A stretch of DNA of 64,000 bases, from positions 1-64,000 of the forward strand of contig CAILUI010000200.1 of assembly GCA_903837355.1 (NCBI GenBank), written 5' to 3'. This DNA comes from an uncultured Victivallales bacterium (GTDB lineage: Bacteria > Verrucomicrobiota > Lentisphaeria > Oligosphaerales > JAFGRS01). Position 1 is the first letter of the stretch; each line of letters opens with the position of its first letter. Of the stretch, positions 24,007-32,110 are shown piece by piece. The position numbers were made by a program, and so were the translations under genes. The notes under the pieces were generated by a model that saw nothing but the letters and a program-made list of their open reading frames with translations, did not search any database and was not told the DNA's origin.

Positions 24007-24800
24007 ATCTGTGAGCCGGGCAGGGGGCGCAGGACCAGGTTGGTGATGCGCGAGACGGTGTCGGCGTACTTCGGGTCAGCTTTGAGCTTCTCCCAGTCGG
24101 GGTGCTTGATGAAGGCCGCCCAGGCGGCCTCCTGTGCCGCGGCGCTCTCGAAGCTGATCATGTAGGTCAGGTTCGGCAGCAGGGTGCCGGCGATGGACTG
24201 GCCGAAGAAGACCGGGGTCAGGCCGAGTTTCCGGAACAGCGCGATCTCGCCGCCTTCGTTGAACATCTCGATCTTGAGCCGGGCCCGCGCGTCGTTATGG
24301 CTTTCGTAGATGCGCAACTGCAGCAGGCGGCCGGCGGCCAACGTCGGCACCTCGACCGTGGGGCAGGCGCTGAAGCCCAGCATGAGTTGCGTCTCGAAGC
24401 GCTCATAGACCGGGTCGGCCAGCGGCGTGCCAAGCACGGCCTTGGCCAACGGCGCCAGCACCGTATCGGCCTCCAACCGTGCCGGCAGCGTCAGCGCCGC
24501 GGCCAGATCGGCATGCGGCAGGAGCACGTAGAGCTTCAGTTCGTCGGCCTCGAGGGTGAGCTTGGGGTTGTCGGCCTTGAACAGGCGGACGACGCCGACC
24601 GGCGTCACGCCAGCGCGGTTGAGCGCCGGCACGTAGGCCTGCGCCAGGAAGTCAGCGAAGGTCTTCAGCTTCGCCTCGGATGCGAAGCGATAGGTACGCA
24701 GTTCGATCACCTGCTGCGCCGCCGGCTCGGCCGCCCGCACCACGCCGGTCAGCGCCACCGCTGCTGTCAATGAGGTCATCACCAGGCTCCTGCACTTCAT
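24003..24800 (-). CDS. exported NIPSNAP-family protein
   Basis: This 265-residue protein has a signal peptide (LVMTSLTAAVALTGVVRAAEP) and two NIPSNAP-like ferredoxin-fold halves: QQVIELRTYRFASEAKLKTFADFLA near residue 30, and RLLQLRIYESHNDARARLKIEMFNEGGEIALFRKLGLTPVFFG with LTYMISFESAAAQEAAWAAFIKHPDW near residue 165. The biochemical role of bacterial NIPSNAP proteins is not established. Exported forms are frequent in PVC genomes next to sugar-oxidation genes. The stop codon coincides with the end of the downstream REP block. AGGTGA lies just before the ATG. Confidence 0.88.
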   Translation of the reverse strand: MKCRSLVMTSLTAAVALTGVVRAAEPAAQQVIELRTYRFASEAKLKTFADFLAQAYVPALNRAGVTPVGVVRLFKADNPKLTLEADELKLYVLLPHADLAAALTLPARLEADTVLAPLAKAVLGTPLADPVYERFETQLMLGFSACPTVEVPTLAAGRLLQLRIYESHNDARARLKIEMFNEGGEIALFRKLGLTPVFFGQSIAGTLLPNLTYMISFESAAAQEAAWAAFIKHPDWEKLKADPKYADTVSRITNLVLRPLPGSQI

Positions 24801-24925
24801 GGTTCACCTGTCGTCTGGACGTTTCTGCTGGACTTCCTGCGGCCGCCCGCGGCACAGCCCCCGAGGCAACCACGCCGGGTAGCCCCGTAATGTGCGCCGT
24901 CCGCTGCTGAGATGCAACGTCCCTC

Positions 24926-25651
24926 CTAGCGCCACCAGGCACCGCGCAGCATCGTGAGGACCACGAGGAAGATGACCCAACCGCTGGCCAGCGCACCAGG
25001 CACCCCCAGCGGCTCCCGGCCCAGGCGCAGAACCACCATCAGGGCGAGCAGGGCCAGCATCAGCACGGGAATCTGCCGGACCATCGTCCAGAGGCTGTTC
25101 CGCGCCTCGTAGGCAGCGATGACGCCAACCATCGGGAAGACGGTCACGAAGCCGCGCAGCCAGCCTTTGATCAGAATGAGCGTCGCGACGACACCCACGA
25201 TGATGGGGACTTTGACGTAGACCGGCAGCGGGCTGCGGTGGCCGGGTTCATCACGCGCGGGCAGTCGCCAATGCAAGCCGGCAGCGAGGGTGGCGCATCC
25301 GGCCACGGCCGCCCAGAAGGCTGTATCGTGGTCAGGGAGGTGCCTGGCAATCAGCGCGCCGCTGAGGATGTAGCCCAGGGCGGCGCCGATGATGGCGGCC
25401 ACGATCGGCCAGGACTGGCGGGTGTGCAGGTACCAGACGGCCCAGGTGAAACCGAACAGCAGCCCCAGCCCCAGCACGTTGGTGGCGTCGACTGGCCGGC
25501 CGATGGCCAGGGTCGCGATACTGAAGGGAATGGGCAGCGTGATCAGCAGTGCTTTGTGCCGAGGCTGGTAGGCGTAGGCGATCGCGGTGGCCTGCACGGT
25601 CACCGCCGCCAGCAGAGCACCGTCCCAGACAGTGAGGTGTGGCCAAGGCAT
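24926..25651 (-). CDS. polytopic membrane protein of unknown function
   Basis: I do not recognise the family. ATG 25651 is chosen because the frame upstream is Arg/Pro-rich and not membrane-like. The 241-residue product has about seven or eight hydrophobic helices (DGALLAAVTVQATAIAYAY, LLITLPIPFSIATLAIG, VLGLGLLFGFTWAVWYL, IVAAIIGAALGYILSG and others). Conserved-looking loops include YVKVPIIVGVVATLILIKGWLRG and AAYEARNSLWTMVRQIP. It could be a small permease or exporter. It lies 125 bp upstream of the NIPSNAP gene on the same strand, with no sign of coupling. Confidence 0.65.
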   Translation of the reverse strand: MPWPHLTVWDGALLAAVTVQATAIAYAYQPRHKALLITLPIPFSIATLAIGRPVDATNVLGLGLLFGFTWAVWYLHTRQSWPIVAAIIGAALGYILSGALIARHLPDHDTAFWAAVAGCATLAAGLHWRLPARDEPGHRSPLPVYVKVPIIVGVVATLILIKGWLRGFVTVFPMVGVIAAYEARNSLWTMVRQIPVLMLALLALMVVLRLGREPLGVPGALASGWVIFLVVLTMLRGAWWR

Positions 25652-25964
25652 AGTGCTGGAGCGGGCTCGCGTCCGGCCTGGTGCGATTCCGGCGCGCGAG
25701 CGACCACTGTAGCCCCGTAACGAACGCCTGACGAGCCTTGGGCCAAGCGTGGACGTGCCAGCGTCCTGGGACCGCCGACCGTCGGGTCGGCAGACTCGCG
25801 GCAGGCCGCACCCGCCCCGCGGCCGTACCATTCCGGGTGACCGCTGTCGGAAGGGGTTGACTCAGGACGTAGGCGGTCCATGTTTTCGGCGTAGCTGTCC
25901 GGCCCCGGGAGCGGTCCTCTTGGTGCGTTGTAGCAGCCCGGTGTGCGGCAGGGGGAGAACGACG
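25652..25964. other. divergent intergenic region
   Basis: This 313-bp gap lies between the membrane-protein gene (-) and the isomerase gene (+). It carries one dispersed hairpin (25764-25791). No further structure or open frame is supported. Confidence 0.5.
25764..25791. repeat. dispersed 28-bp repeat with GCCGACC/GGTCGGC hairpin, copy 1
   Basis: The block begins TCCTGGGACC and ends with GCCGACC-GTCG-GGTCGGC (25774-25791). The same 28 bases occur at 44783-44810, in both cases outside genes. Confidence 0.7.
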
Positions 25965-26930
25965 ATGACGGACGGGATGAACCGACGCGGATTCCTGGCG
26001 GTGTCTGCCGCTGCCGGAGCCGGCTTGGCCTTGGCGCCGGCGATTGGCGCGGCTGAGTTCAAGACCACACTACGTCAGGCGTTGATCCGCGGCCTGCCGG
26101 ATGACCCCACCCTGGCCGCGCTGAAGGCCGCTGGCTTTGCGGGCATGGAATGCACGGCCTGGGACGCGCCGGCAGCGGCTGCCGAGGCGGCCCGGCAGCG
26201 TGCCGCCGCCCAAGGCCTGTCCATCCACTCGGTGCTGCGCGGCTGGTGCGAGTTCAACCACGCCGAGGCGGCCAAGGTCCAGGCCGATATTGATTCGATG
26301 AAGACGGCGTTGCAGACCGCGCAGCGCCTCGGGGCGGATGCCGTGCTGCTGGTGCCCTGCCGCGTCGGCGGGGCGCAGCCAGACCCGTGGGCCTTCCGCC
26401 TGGAGTTCGACCCGTCGACCCTGGTGGTCTCGCGCGTCGCCGAGGGCGACAACGCCCCCTTCGCGGAGTACATCAAGGCGCAGAACCACGCCACCGAAAC
26501 CAGCCGTAAGGCGGTCGAGGCGCTGATCCCGACCGCCGAGAAGTGCGGCGTGGCGATTGCCCTCGAGAACGTCTGGAATAACCTCTGGGTGACCCCGGAG
26601 TTCTTCGCCGCCTTCGTGAAGTCCTTCAAGAGCCCCTGGGTGAAGGCCTACCTCGATCTGGGCAATCACATCAAGTACGCGCCCACGCCGAAGTGGATCG
26701 ACGCCCTCGGCGACCGCATCGCCAAGTGCCACGTCAAGGACTTCCGCCTGAAGCCCGACGGTAAGGGTGGCGACTTCGTGGACATCTGCGACGGCAGCAA
26801 CGACTGGGTCGCGGTGCGCGCGGCGCTGGAGCGGGTGGGCTATAGTGGCTGGCTGACGATCGAAGGCAGCGACGGCTTGTCTCTGACCGAGCAGCATCGC
26901 CGTTTGGACCTGATCATCCGCGGCGCCTGA
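25965..26930 (+). CDS. Tat-exported sugar phosphate isomerase/epimerase-like protein
   Basis: This 321-residue xylose-isomerase-like TIM barrel (AP-endonuclease-2 superfamily) carries a twin-arginine leader, MNRRGFLAVSAAAGAGLALAP. It is therefore predicted to act outside the cytoplasm. Metal-ligand regions are visible: ALENVWNNLWVTPEF, KAYLDLGNHIKYA, AKCHVKDFRL and LTIEGSDG. GGGGGAG precedes ATG 25965; ATG 25977 is an alternative start directly at the leader. It is 23 bp upstream of a Tat-exported Gfo/Idh/MocA gene. Such pairs typically process keto- or inositol-type sugars. The substrate is unknown. Confidence 0.88.
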   Translation: MTDGMNRRGFLAVSAAAGAGLALAPAIGAAEFKTTLRQALIRGLPDDPTLAALKAAGFAGMECTAWDAPAAAAEAARQRAAAQGLSIHSVLRGWCEFNHAEAAKVQADIDSMKTALQTAQRLGADAVLLVPCRVGGAQPDPWAFRLEFDPSTLVVSRVAEGDNAPFAEYIKAQNHATETSRKAVEALIPTAEKCGVAIALENVWNNLWVTPEFFAAFVKSFKSPWVKAYLDLGNHIKYAPTPKWIDALGDRIAKCHVKDFRLKPDGKGGDFVDICDGSNDWVAVRAALERVGYSGWLTIEGSDGLSLTEQHRRLDLIIRGA

Positions 26931-26953
26931 GACCGCTACCAGTGGAGACGAAC

Positions 26954-28273
26954 ATGGCACAGACGTTGATTGAGCGTCGGGACTTCCTCAAGCGCACCGC
27001 CGTGGCCGGCGCGGGCCTGCTGATCCTCAAGTCAGGCACGCTCAGCGGCCAGGCCGCGAGCAACAAGCTAAACATCGCCGTGATCGGGGTTGCCGGCCGT
27101 GGTGCGGGCGACATCGACGGCGTCAAGCACGAGAACATCGTCGCCCTCTGCGACGTCGATGCGAACAATCTCGCCGCCGCCGCCAAACGCTTCCCTGAGG
27201 CCAAGACTTACAGCGACTGGCGCCTCTGCCTGGAGCAGAAGGACATCGACGCGGTGGTCTGCGCGACCACCGACCACACGCACGCCTTCATCAACACCTG
27301 GGCGATGAACCGTGGCAAGCACGTCTACTGCGAGAAGCCCCTGGCCAACGGCGTGCACGAAGCCCGCGTGGTGCGCGAGACCTACCTCAAGAATCAGGGT
27401 AAGCTGGCCACCCAGATGGGTACCCAGATTCACGCCACGGACAACTACCGCCGCGTGGTCGAGTTGATCCGCGACGGCGTGATCGGCAAGGTCGACGACG
27501 TGCGCATCTGGTGCAGCCGCGAGCCCAAGGGCGGCACCTACCTGCCCGCCGCCGGCCAACCGCCGGCGCACCTGAACTGGGACCTTTGGCTCGGGCCCAG
27601 CCCCGAGCATCCCTACAACCCGGAGTACTTCGGCGGCTGCCTGGCGTGGAACCTCTACTGGGACTTCGGCAGTGGCCAGATCGGCGACATGGGCAGCCAC
27701 ATGCTGGATCTGCCTTACTGGGCGCTCAACCTGCGCTTCCCCACCAGTTGCGAGGCGCAGGGGACGCCGCTGAGCACCGACACCTGCCCGCAGTGGCTCG
27801 AGGCCAAGTGGGAGCACCCGGCGACCGCAGAGCGTGGGCCGGTGACCGTTTACTGGTATGACGGCGGCAAGAAGCCCGGTATGCCCACCAAAGTCTTCAA
27901 CCGCGACGAACTGTTCAAGGGCGTCCTGTTCAAAGGTGACCAGGGCTGGCTGCTGGCCGACTACGACTTCCGCATCGTCATGCTGCGCGGTGATATGACC
28001 CACTACCAGCGGCCGGAAACCAAGGACATCATCCCGCCCTCGGTCGGCCACCATCAGGAATGGCTCAACGCTTGTCGCGACCCGAAGCTGCCCACCTTGT
28101 GCAACTTCGACTACTCCGGCGCGCTCATCGAGCATAATCTGCTGGCGATGGTCGCCTACCGCACCGGCAAGCGGCTCGAGTGGGACGCTGCCAATCTCAA
28201 GGCGACGAACTGCCCCGAAGCCGACGCCTTCGTCAAGAAGACGTATCGCCAGGGCTGGACGCTCAACGGTTGA
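26954..28273 (+). CDS. Tat-exported Gfo/Idh/MocA-family oxidoreductase 1
   Basis: This 439-residue NAD(P)-dependent-type sugar oxidoreductase has a twin-arginine leader (ERRDFLKRTAVAGAGLLIL). The Rossmann fold starts LNIAVIGVAGRGAGD. It carries the family motif CEKPLANGVHEAR with the catalytic-type Lys, and TQIHATDNYRRVVELIRDGVIGKV. The second half (WDLWLGPSPEHPYNPEYF, GSGQIGDMGSHMLDLPYWAL) is the usual alpha/beta domain. Exported members must carry their cofactor through Tat in folded form. GGAG lies 6 bases before ATG 26954; GTG 26942 is an alternative start. It forms a two-gene unit with the isomerase-like gene. Its stop directly abuts the stop of convergent apbE. Confidence 0.9.
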   Translation: MAQTLIERRDFLKRTAVAGAGLLILKSGTLSGQAASNKLNIAVIGVAGRGAGDIDGVKHENIVALCDVDANNLAAAAKRFPEAKTYSDWRLCLEQKDIDAVVCATTDHTHAFINTWAMNRGKHVYCEKPLANGVHEARVVRETYLKNQGKLATQMGTQIHATDNYRRVVELIRDGVIGKVDDVRIWCSREPKGGTYLPAAGQPPAHLNWDLWLGPSPEHPYNPEYFGGCLAWNLYWDFGSGQIGDMGSHMLDLPYWALNLRFPTSCEAQGTPLSTDTCPQWLEAKWEHPATAERGPVTVYWYDGGKKPGMPTKVFNRDELFKGVLFKGDQGWLLADYDFRIVMLRGDMTHYQRPETKDIIPPSVGHHQEWLNACRDPKLPTLCNFDYSGALIEHNLLAMVAYRTGKRLEWDAANLKATNCPEADAFVKKTYRQGWTLNG

Positions 28274-29239
28274 TCAGTCCAACAGTTCGGCGCGGCCGTA
28301 GGTGCGCACCACGGGCGGGCCGTCGGCGGCTTCCGCCTGGACCACCATGGCCCAGACGTCGGCATGGCGCCGGACAAAGGCGTCCGCCTCCGCCGGCGAG
28401 AAGACCATGAAGGCGGTTGACAGGGCGTCGGCCGCGGCCGCCGAGTCGCAGAGGGTCCAGGCGCCGAGGATGGCGGTGACCGGACGGCCGCGCCGGGGGT
28501 CGAGGATGTGACGGCCCTTGACCGCCATGCCTGAGCCACTGAGGGCGGCGTTGTGCAGGCGCAGCCGCGAGAAGCCCAGCGCCTTGCCCCAGTCGCCTCC
28601 CGCGCCGACCACCCAGCCCTTGCCCTCGGGTTCCGGTCCCGGCCCGAGGGCCAGCGCCGTGCTGGTGCCTGAATGCACCAGCACATTGTCCACCTTCCAG
28701 TCGTTCAGCGTTTCGCGTAACCCATCCAGGGCAAACCCCTTACCGACCGCGCCGAGGTCAATGACCACGCCGGTTGAGTCCGCGGCCAGGGTGACACTGA
28801 ACTCCCGCGGGCCGCCGTTCCCCGGCGGGGTAGCATGCAGGCGCAGTTGTCGGATCCCCACACGGGCCAGCGCCGCACTGAGTAAGGCCGGAGACGGCGC
28901 CTCGAGTCCTTGCCGGCGCGCCTCAGCCCAGCAGGCCAGGAGCGGCCCGCAGCTCGCCTCGAAGGCGCCGGCGGTCTCCTGGGCGACGTAGGCCGCCAGA
29001 CGCAGGCAGTTGTAGACCTCGAGAGAGACGCGGACGGTCTCACCGGGCTGGAGGCGGTTGATCTGTGAGACGTCACTGCCGGGATCGTGCCGGCTGAGCA
29101 GACGCTCGTAGCGGTCGACCTCCCGGAACAGTTCCGTGGCGACCTCACCGCCATAGCGAGCACTGCCGCCCGCCACGATGACCTCGAATCGGGTCGTCAT
29201 GGCCTCATGAGCAAAGCGGTGAAGCGGCAAGTCTGCCAT
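28274..29239 (-). CDS. apbE: FAD:protein FMN transferase ApbE
   Basis: This 321-residue Mg-dependent transferase attaches FMN covalently to Ser/Thr of target proteins. Landmarks are RYERLLSRHDPGSDVSQIN, DLGAVGKGFALDGL, the NSGG-like segment which reads HSGTSTALALGPG here, and GRHILDPRRGRPV. The C-terminal CDSAAAADALSTAFMVFSPAEADAF also matches. No signal peptide or lipobox is seen, unlike many ApbE proteins, so a cytoplasmic location or a missed start is possible. It is the last gene of the operon with cytochrome b-like, seven-heme cytochrome c and Gfo/Idh genes (13 bp downstream of the cytochrome b gene). None of the operon products shows a clear FMN_bind target motif. Confidence 0.9.
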   Translation of the reverse strand: MADLPLHRFAHEAMTTRFEVIVAGGSARYGGEVATELFREVDRYERLLSRHDPGSDVSQINRLQPGETVRVSLEVYNCLRLAAYVAQETAGAFEASCGPLLACWAEARRQGLEAPSPALLSAALARVGIRQLRLHATPPGNGGPREFSVTLAADSTGVVIDLGAVGKGFALDGLRETLNDWKVDNVLVHSGTSTALALGPGPEPEGKGWVVGAGGDWGKALGFSRLRLHNAALSGSGMAVKGRHILDPRRGRPVTAILGAWTLCDSAAAADALSTAFMVFSPAEADAFVRRHADVWAMVVQAEAADGPPVVRTYGRAELLD

Positions 29240-29252
29240 CGGAGGACCAGGC

Positions 29253-29786
29253 CTATCGCGGCGCCTGATGCAGGCGGGCTTCGGCGAGGGCCAGGCTCAG
29301 CGCCAGCGCCACAATCGCCAGGGCGCACAGGCGGTGGATGGTAACCAGTACCTCCTGACCGTGCGTCCCGAACCAGGGCAGCATGGCGACGAGGGGCGTC
29401 ACAATCGCCCCGATCACGGCAACCGCCAACAGCCAGAAACCGAGGCGGTGAGCCGGACAATAGGCCGGACACCCCGTGTCCCCGACCTCAAAGGCGAAGC
29501 GCGGAGCCCAGAAGAGCAGTCCCAGCGTGAACGCTGCCGCCAGCACGGCGCCGCAGCCGACATGCAGCAACAGCGGGTAGCCCGACAACGCCGAACCCGT
29601 AAGTCGGATCCCGAAGCCGCTCAACGCCAGGGCCAGGAAACTGAGTCCGGCACCCGCGGCGAGCAGCCGTTCCAGCCGTGGGAAACGGCGGGTGCTCGCA
29701 GCGCCGCGGCCCCGCCGCAGGCGCACACATGCGAGCACCATGACCACGGTACCGAAGAGACCGAGAGCCGAAAGTAGTTGGAGCAT
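29253..29786 (-). CDS. four-helix membrane protein, probable cytochrome b-type subunit
   Basis: This 177-residue membrane protein has four to five hydrophobic segments: residues 3-22, 41-60, 72-92, 116-138 and 150-169. Histidines sit at 75 (YPLLLHVGCG), 113, 142 and 151 (EVLVTIHRLCAL). His75 and His151 fall in membrane helices and are plausible b-heme ligands. The family name is not recognised. The location directly behind a membrane-anchored seven-heme cytochrome c suggests it passes electrons between the quinone pool and that cytochrome. ATG 29786 has a GAGGGAGA ribosome site; ATG 29801, overlapping the upstream stop as ATGA, is an alternative. Confidence 0.65.
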   Translation of the reverse strand: MLQLLSALGLFGTVVMVLACVRLRRGRGAASTRRFPRLERLLAAGAGLSFLALALSGFGIRLTGSALSGYPLLLHVGCGAVLAAAFTLGLLFWAPRFAFEVGDTGCPAYCPAHRLGFWLLAVAVIGAIVTPLVAMLPWFGTHGQEVLVTIHRLCALAIVALALSLALAEARLHQAPR

Positions 29787-29797
29787 GGTGTTCTCCC

Positions 29798-32110
29798 TCA
29801 TCCCTTGCTGCTGAAGAACCCGGCCGCACGCCGCACGCCGGGCAGGACGAAGGCAAGCACGATCAGCCCGGCGACTGCGACGGCCGCCCCCAGGGCTGCC
29901 TTGAACCACGGACGGACGTAGAAGCTCCAGGCAAACAGCCGGTTGAACGGGGCCTGCAGCCCATGCCAGTCGGACATCCGCGTCACGGCGCCGCGCGTGG
30001 TGAGCAGTGGCCCGGCCGCCGGTACGGATCCAAACAGCAGCGCTGCCGAGGGCGAGTGGCAGTCTGTGCAACCGCCGCTGCCCAGCGCCTGCGTGGCGGG
30101 CCGGACATCATGCCCGACCGCCCATGAGCACGGCGCCGCGGCCGGGTCGTCCACTGCCTCCAGCGCCGTACCGCCCGCCGCTGCCAGCCGGAACAGTTTG
30201 CCCGAACTCACATAGCCATAGGCGACTCCCGGCGCCTTCTCCGCCGCGGCCAGGACCTGCAGCACGCGGGCGACCTGGTCCTCGTTGAACGCTTCTTCGC
30301 GCCCTGTCGTCGCGGCGACGGCCGCGAAGACGAAGTCCGGGAGCAGCGGCGTGGTCGCCGCACTCTGCTGCCATACCCAGCCGGTCAGTGCCGGCGGCGT
30401 TTCCAGGGTCGTGGCCTCGATGGCGCCATTGGTCACGGCGTAACGCTTCGTACCGACGATCAGCACTGGCTGGCCGGGGGCCCCAAGCCACTGCGACAAG
30501 GACTGCAGCGTCGCCTGCAGGCGGGTCGCGACAGCAGACTCGAGGTCGACGGCAGGATCGAAATCCGGCAACAGCGGCAACAGCCCATCCGGACCCAGCC
30601 GCCCCCACCAGCACCCCGCCCGCGCCCCCGCCGGGGCCGGCTGCGTCTGCACACGCCCATCCGCGGTCGGCTCGTAGACCGCGTTATCCATGACCAGCAC
30701 CGCCGGCGCCGGCGCCTCGACATCGCGGCGCAGCGCGCTGAGGATACCAGCCACCTGCTGGGCTGCATCCAGGATGCCTTTGCCGGCCAGCGTCACCGCC
30801 TCCGGCCGCAACGGCGTGGTCTTGCCGCCTTCGGTCCGGGCCCAGAAGGCCGGCCAGGCCATCCGGTGCGGCGCGATCTTGCCGTCGAAGGTCTTCATGA
30901 ACACCGGTTCGACGATCTGCGGCGCGCTGGTGAACCACTGCGCCCGACCGTGGACGCCGAGGCGGTTGGCACGGGCCGTGCGTACCCGCTGCGGCTCTTC
31001 CTGCGGCCGGTAGCTGGAGTGACAGACCGTGCAGGAGAGCTTCTCGAAATGGCTCGGCGGCAGACCGCGGTGCAGCGGCCGGGGCGCGCCGAGGCGACCG
31101 GCCGACGCCGTGCCGGCCGTGTCCGTGCCTAGGTGACAGCCGCGGCAGGAGAAGTCGCCCGCGCCGCGGGAGGTGCCTACTTGGGGTTCGCCCTCGTAGC
31201 CGCGGATGACTTGGTGATCCTGGCCATTGCGGTGGCAATCGGCGCATTGCAGGCCGGCCCGGCTGTGAACGTCGCCGTCTACCTGCCAGCGCTCGCTGTT
31301 GACGGGTGTTACCGAGTGACAGAACAGGCAGTTGCGGTCTGGCGGCCGGTAGCTGAGGTCGATGAGCGTGCGGTGCTTGGCGTCAAACTGGCCCTGATCG
31401 TAGCGGATGTAGGGCGGCACCGCATACTGATGGTCGTCGGGATTCGGGCCATCAATCTGCCGCCAGCTTTCCCGTACGCGCGAGGCCATGCCGCCGACGT
31501 CGCCGAAGCCGTCGGCAGCGGTCGCGGCCCAGCGGAAGTTCTCGCGTGCGATCTGTTTGGCCCACTCGCTGGGGTCCTGCCGAGGCGAGGCGCCGTGACA
31601 GGCCTGGCAGTGGACGTCCACCTTGCCCGAGACGTCCCAGCGGGCTTCGGGGTCGGCGAACTCATCGGCCGGCTCGCCCCAGCCACCGCCCGGGAAGTGC
31701 CGGCCCCAGAGCTTCGTGCACTGCCAGGGCGTGAGCCCGAGGTCGGCCGGCTTCCAAGTCTGTGGCCAGCCATGGCCCGACACCGGGATCTGCGTCCCGG
31801 TTGCCGAATCCACCCAGAACCACGGTTGGGCGGGACGGCCCAGTTGGCTGGCCGGGACATCCGGGCTGAAGTGGAAACCGCCGGCGATAGCGGCGTAGTC
31901 GTGGCAGGAGCCACAGGTCTGACGCGAGGAGTAGGGGGGCGCGCCCGGCAGCGCCGGCACGATGGCGTCGCCAGCCTCGTCGGTCAGCACCAGCCGGTGC
32001 ACCGGCGTGGTGCGACTCCCGTCCCACACCTCGCCCCGGCCGGCCGGCTCCTGGGAGCGGGCCGTGGCGATCAGAAGCAGCAGTGTTGCAGCGGCTACGG
32101 GGATTTTCAA
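29798..32110 (-). CDS. membrane-anchored seven-heme cytochrome c
   Basis: This ~770-residue exported cytochrome has a signal peptide (LKIPVAAATLLLLIATARSQ). It has seven CxxCH heme motifs: residues 66-70 (CGSCH), 168-172 (CQACH), 261-265 (CLFCH), 289-293 (CADCH), 322-326 (CRGCH), 360-364 (CTVCH) and 681-685 (CTDCH). A C-terminal membrane anchor follows at about 738-757. The ~300 residues between hemes six and seven contain no cysteine pair and are a separate domain of unknown role. The start is taken as TTG 32110: AAGGGGAG lies 8 bases upstream and the signal peptide follows at once. It overlaps the stop of the Gfo/Idh gene as TTGA, so translation is coupled. The downstream b-type protein suggests a membrane electron-transfer module. 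Confidence 0.88.
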   Translation of the reverse strand: MKIPVAAATLLLLIATARSQEPAGRGEVWDGSRTTPVHRLVLTDEAGDAIVPALPGAPPYSSRQTCGSCHDYAAIAGGFHFSPDVPASQLGRPAQPWFWVDSATGTQIPVSGHGWPQTWKPADLGLTPWQCTKLWGRHFPGGGWGEPADEFADPEARWDVSGKVDVHCQACHGASPRQDPSEWAKQIARENFRWAATAADGFGDVGGMASRVRESWRQIDGPNPDDHQYAVPPYIRYDQGQFDAKHRTLIDLSYRPPDRNCLFCHSVTPVNSERWQVDGDVHSRAGLQCADCHRNGQDHQVIRGYEGEPQVGTSRGAGDFSCRGCHLGTDTAGTASAGRLGAPRPLHRGLPPSHFEKLSCTVCHSSYRPQEEPQRVRTARANRLGVHGRAQWFTSAPQIVEPVFMKTFDGKIAPHRMAWPAFWARTEGGKTTPLRPEAVTLAGKGILDAAQQVAGILSALRRDVEAPAPAVLVMDNAVYEPTADGRVQTQPAPAGARAGCWWGRLGPDGLLPLLPDFDPAVDLESAVATRLQATLQSLSQWLGAPGQPVLIVGTKRYAVTNGAIEATTLETPPALTGWVWQQSAATTPLLPDFVFAAVAATTGREEAFNEDQVARVLQVLAAAEKAPGVAYGYVSSGKLFRLAAAGGTALEAVDDPAAAPCSWAVGHDVRPATQALGSGGCTDCHSPSAALLFGSVPAAGPLLTTRGAVTRMSDWHGLQAPFNRLFAWSFYVRPWFKAALGAAVAVAGLIVLAFVLPGVRRAAGFFSSKG

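Noticed and set aside
28274..29239. apbE read as part of an RNF/NQR or nitrous-oxide-type cluster
   Set aside because: No Rnf, Nqr, NosR or FMN_bind gene is present in the window; only cytochrome and Gfo/Idh genes surround it.
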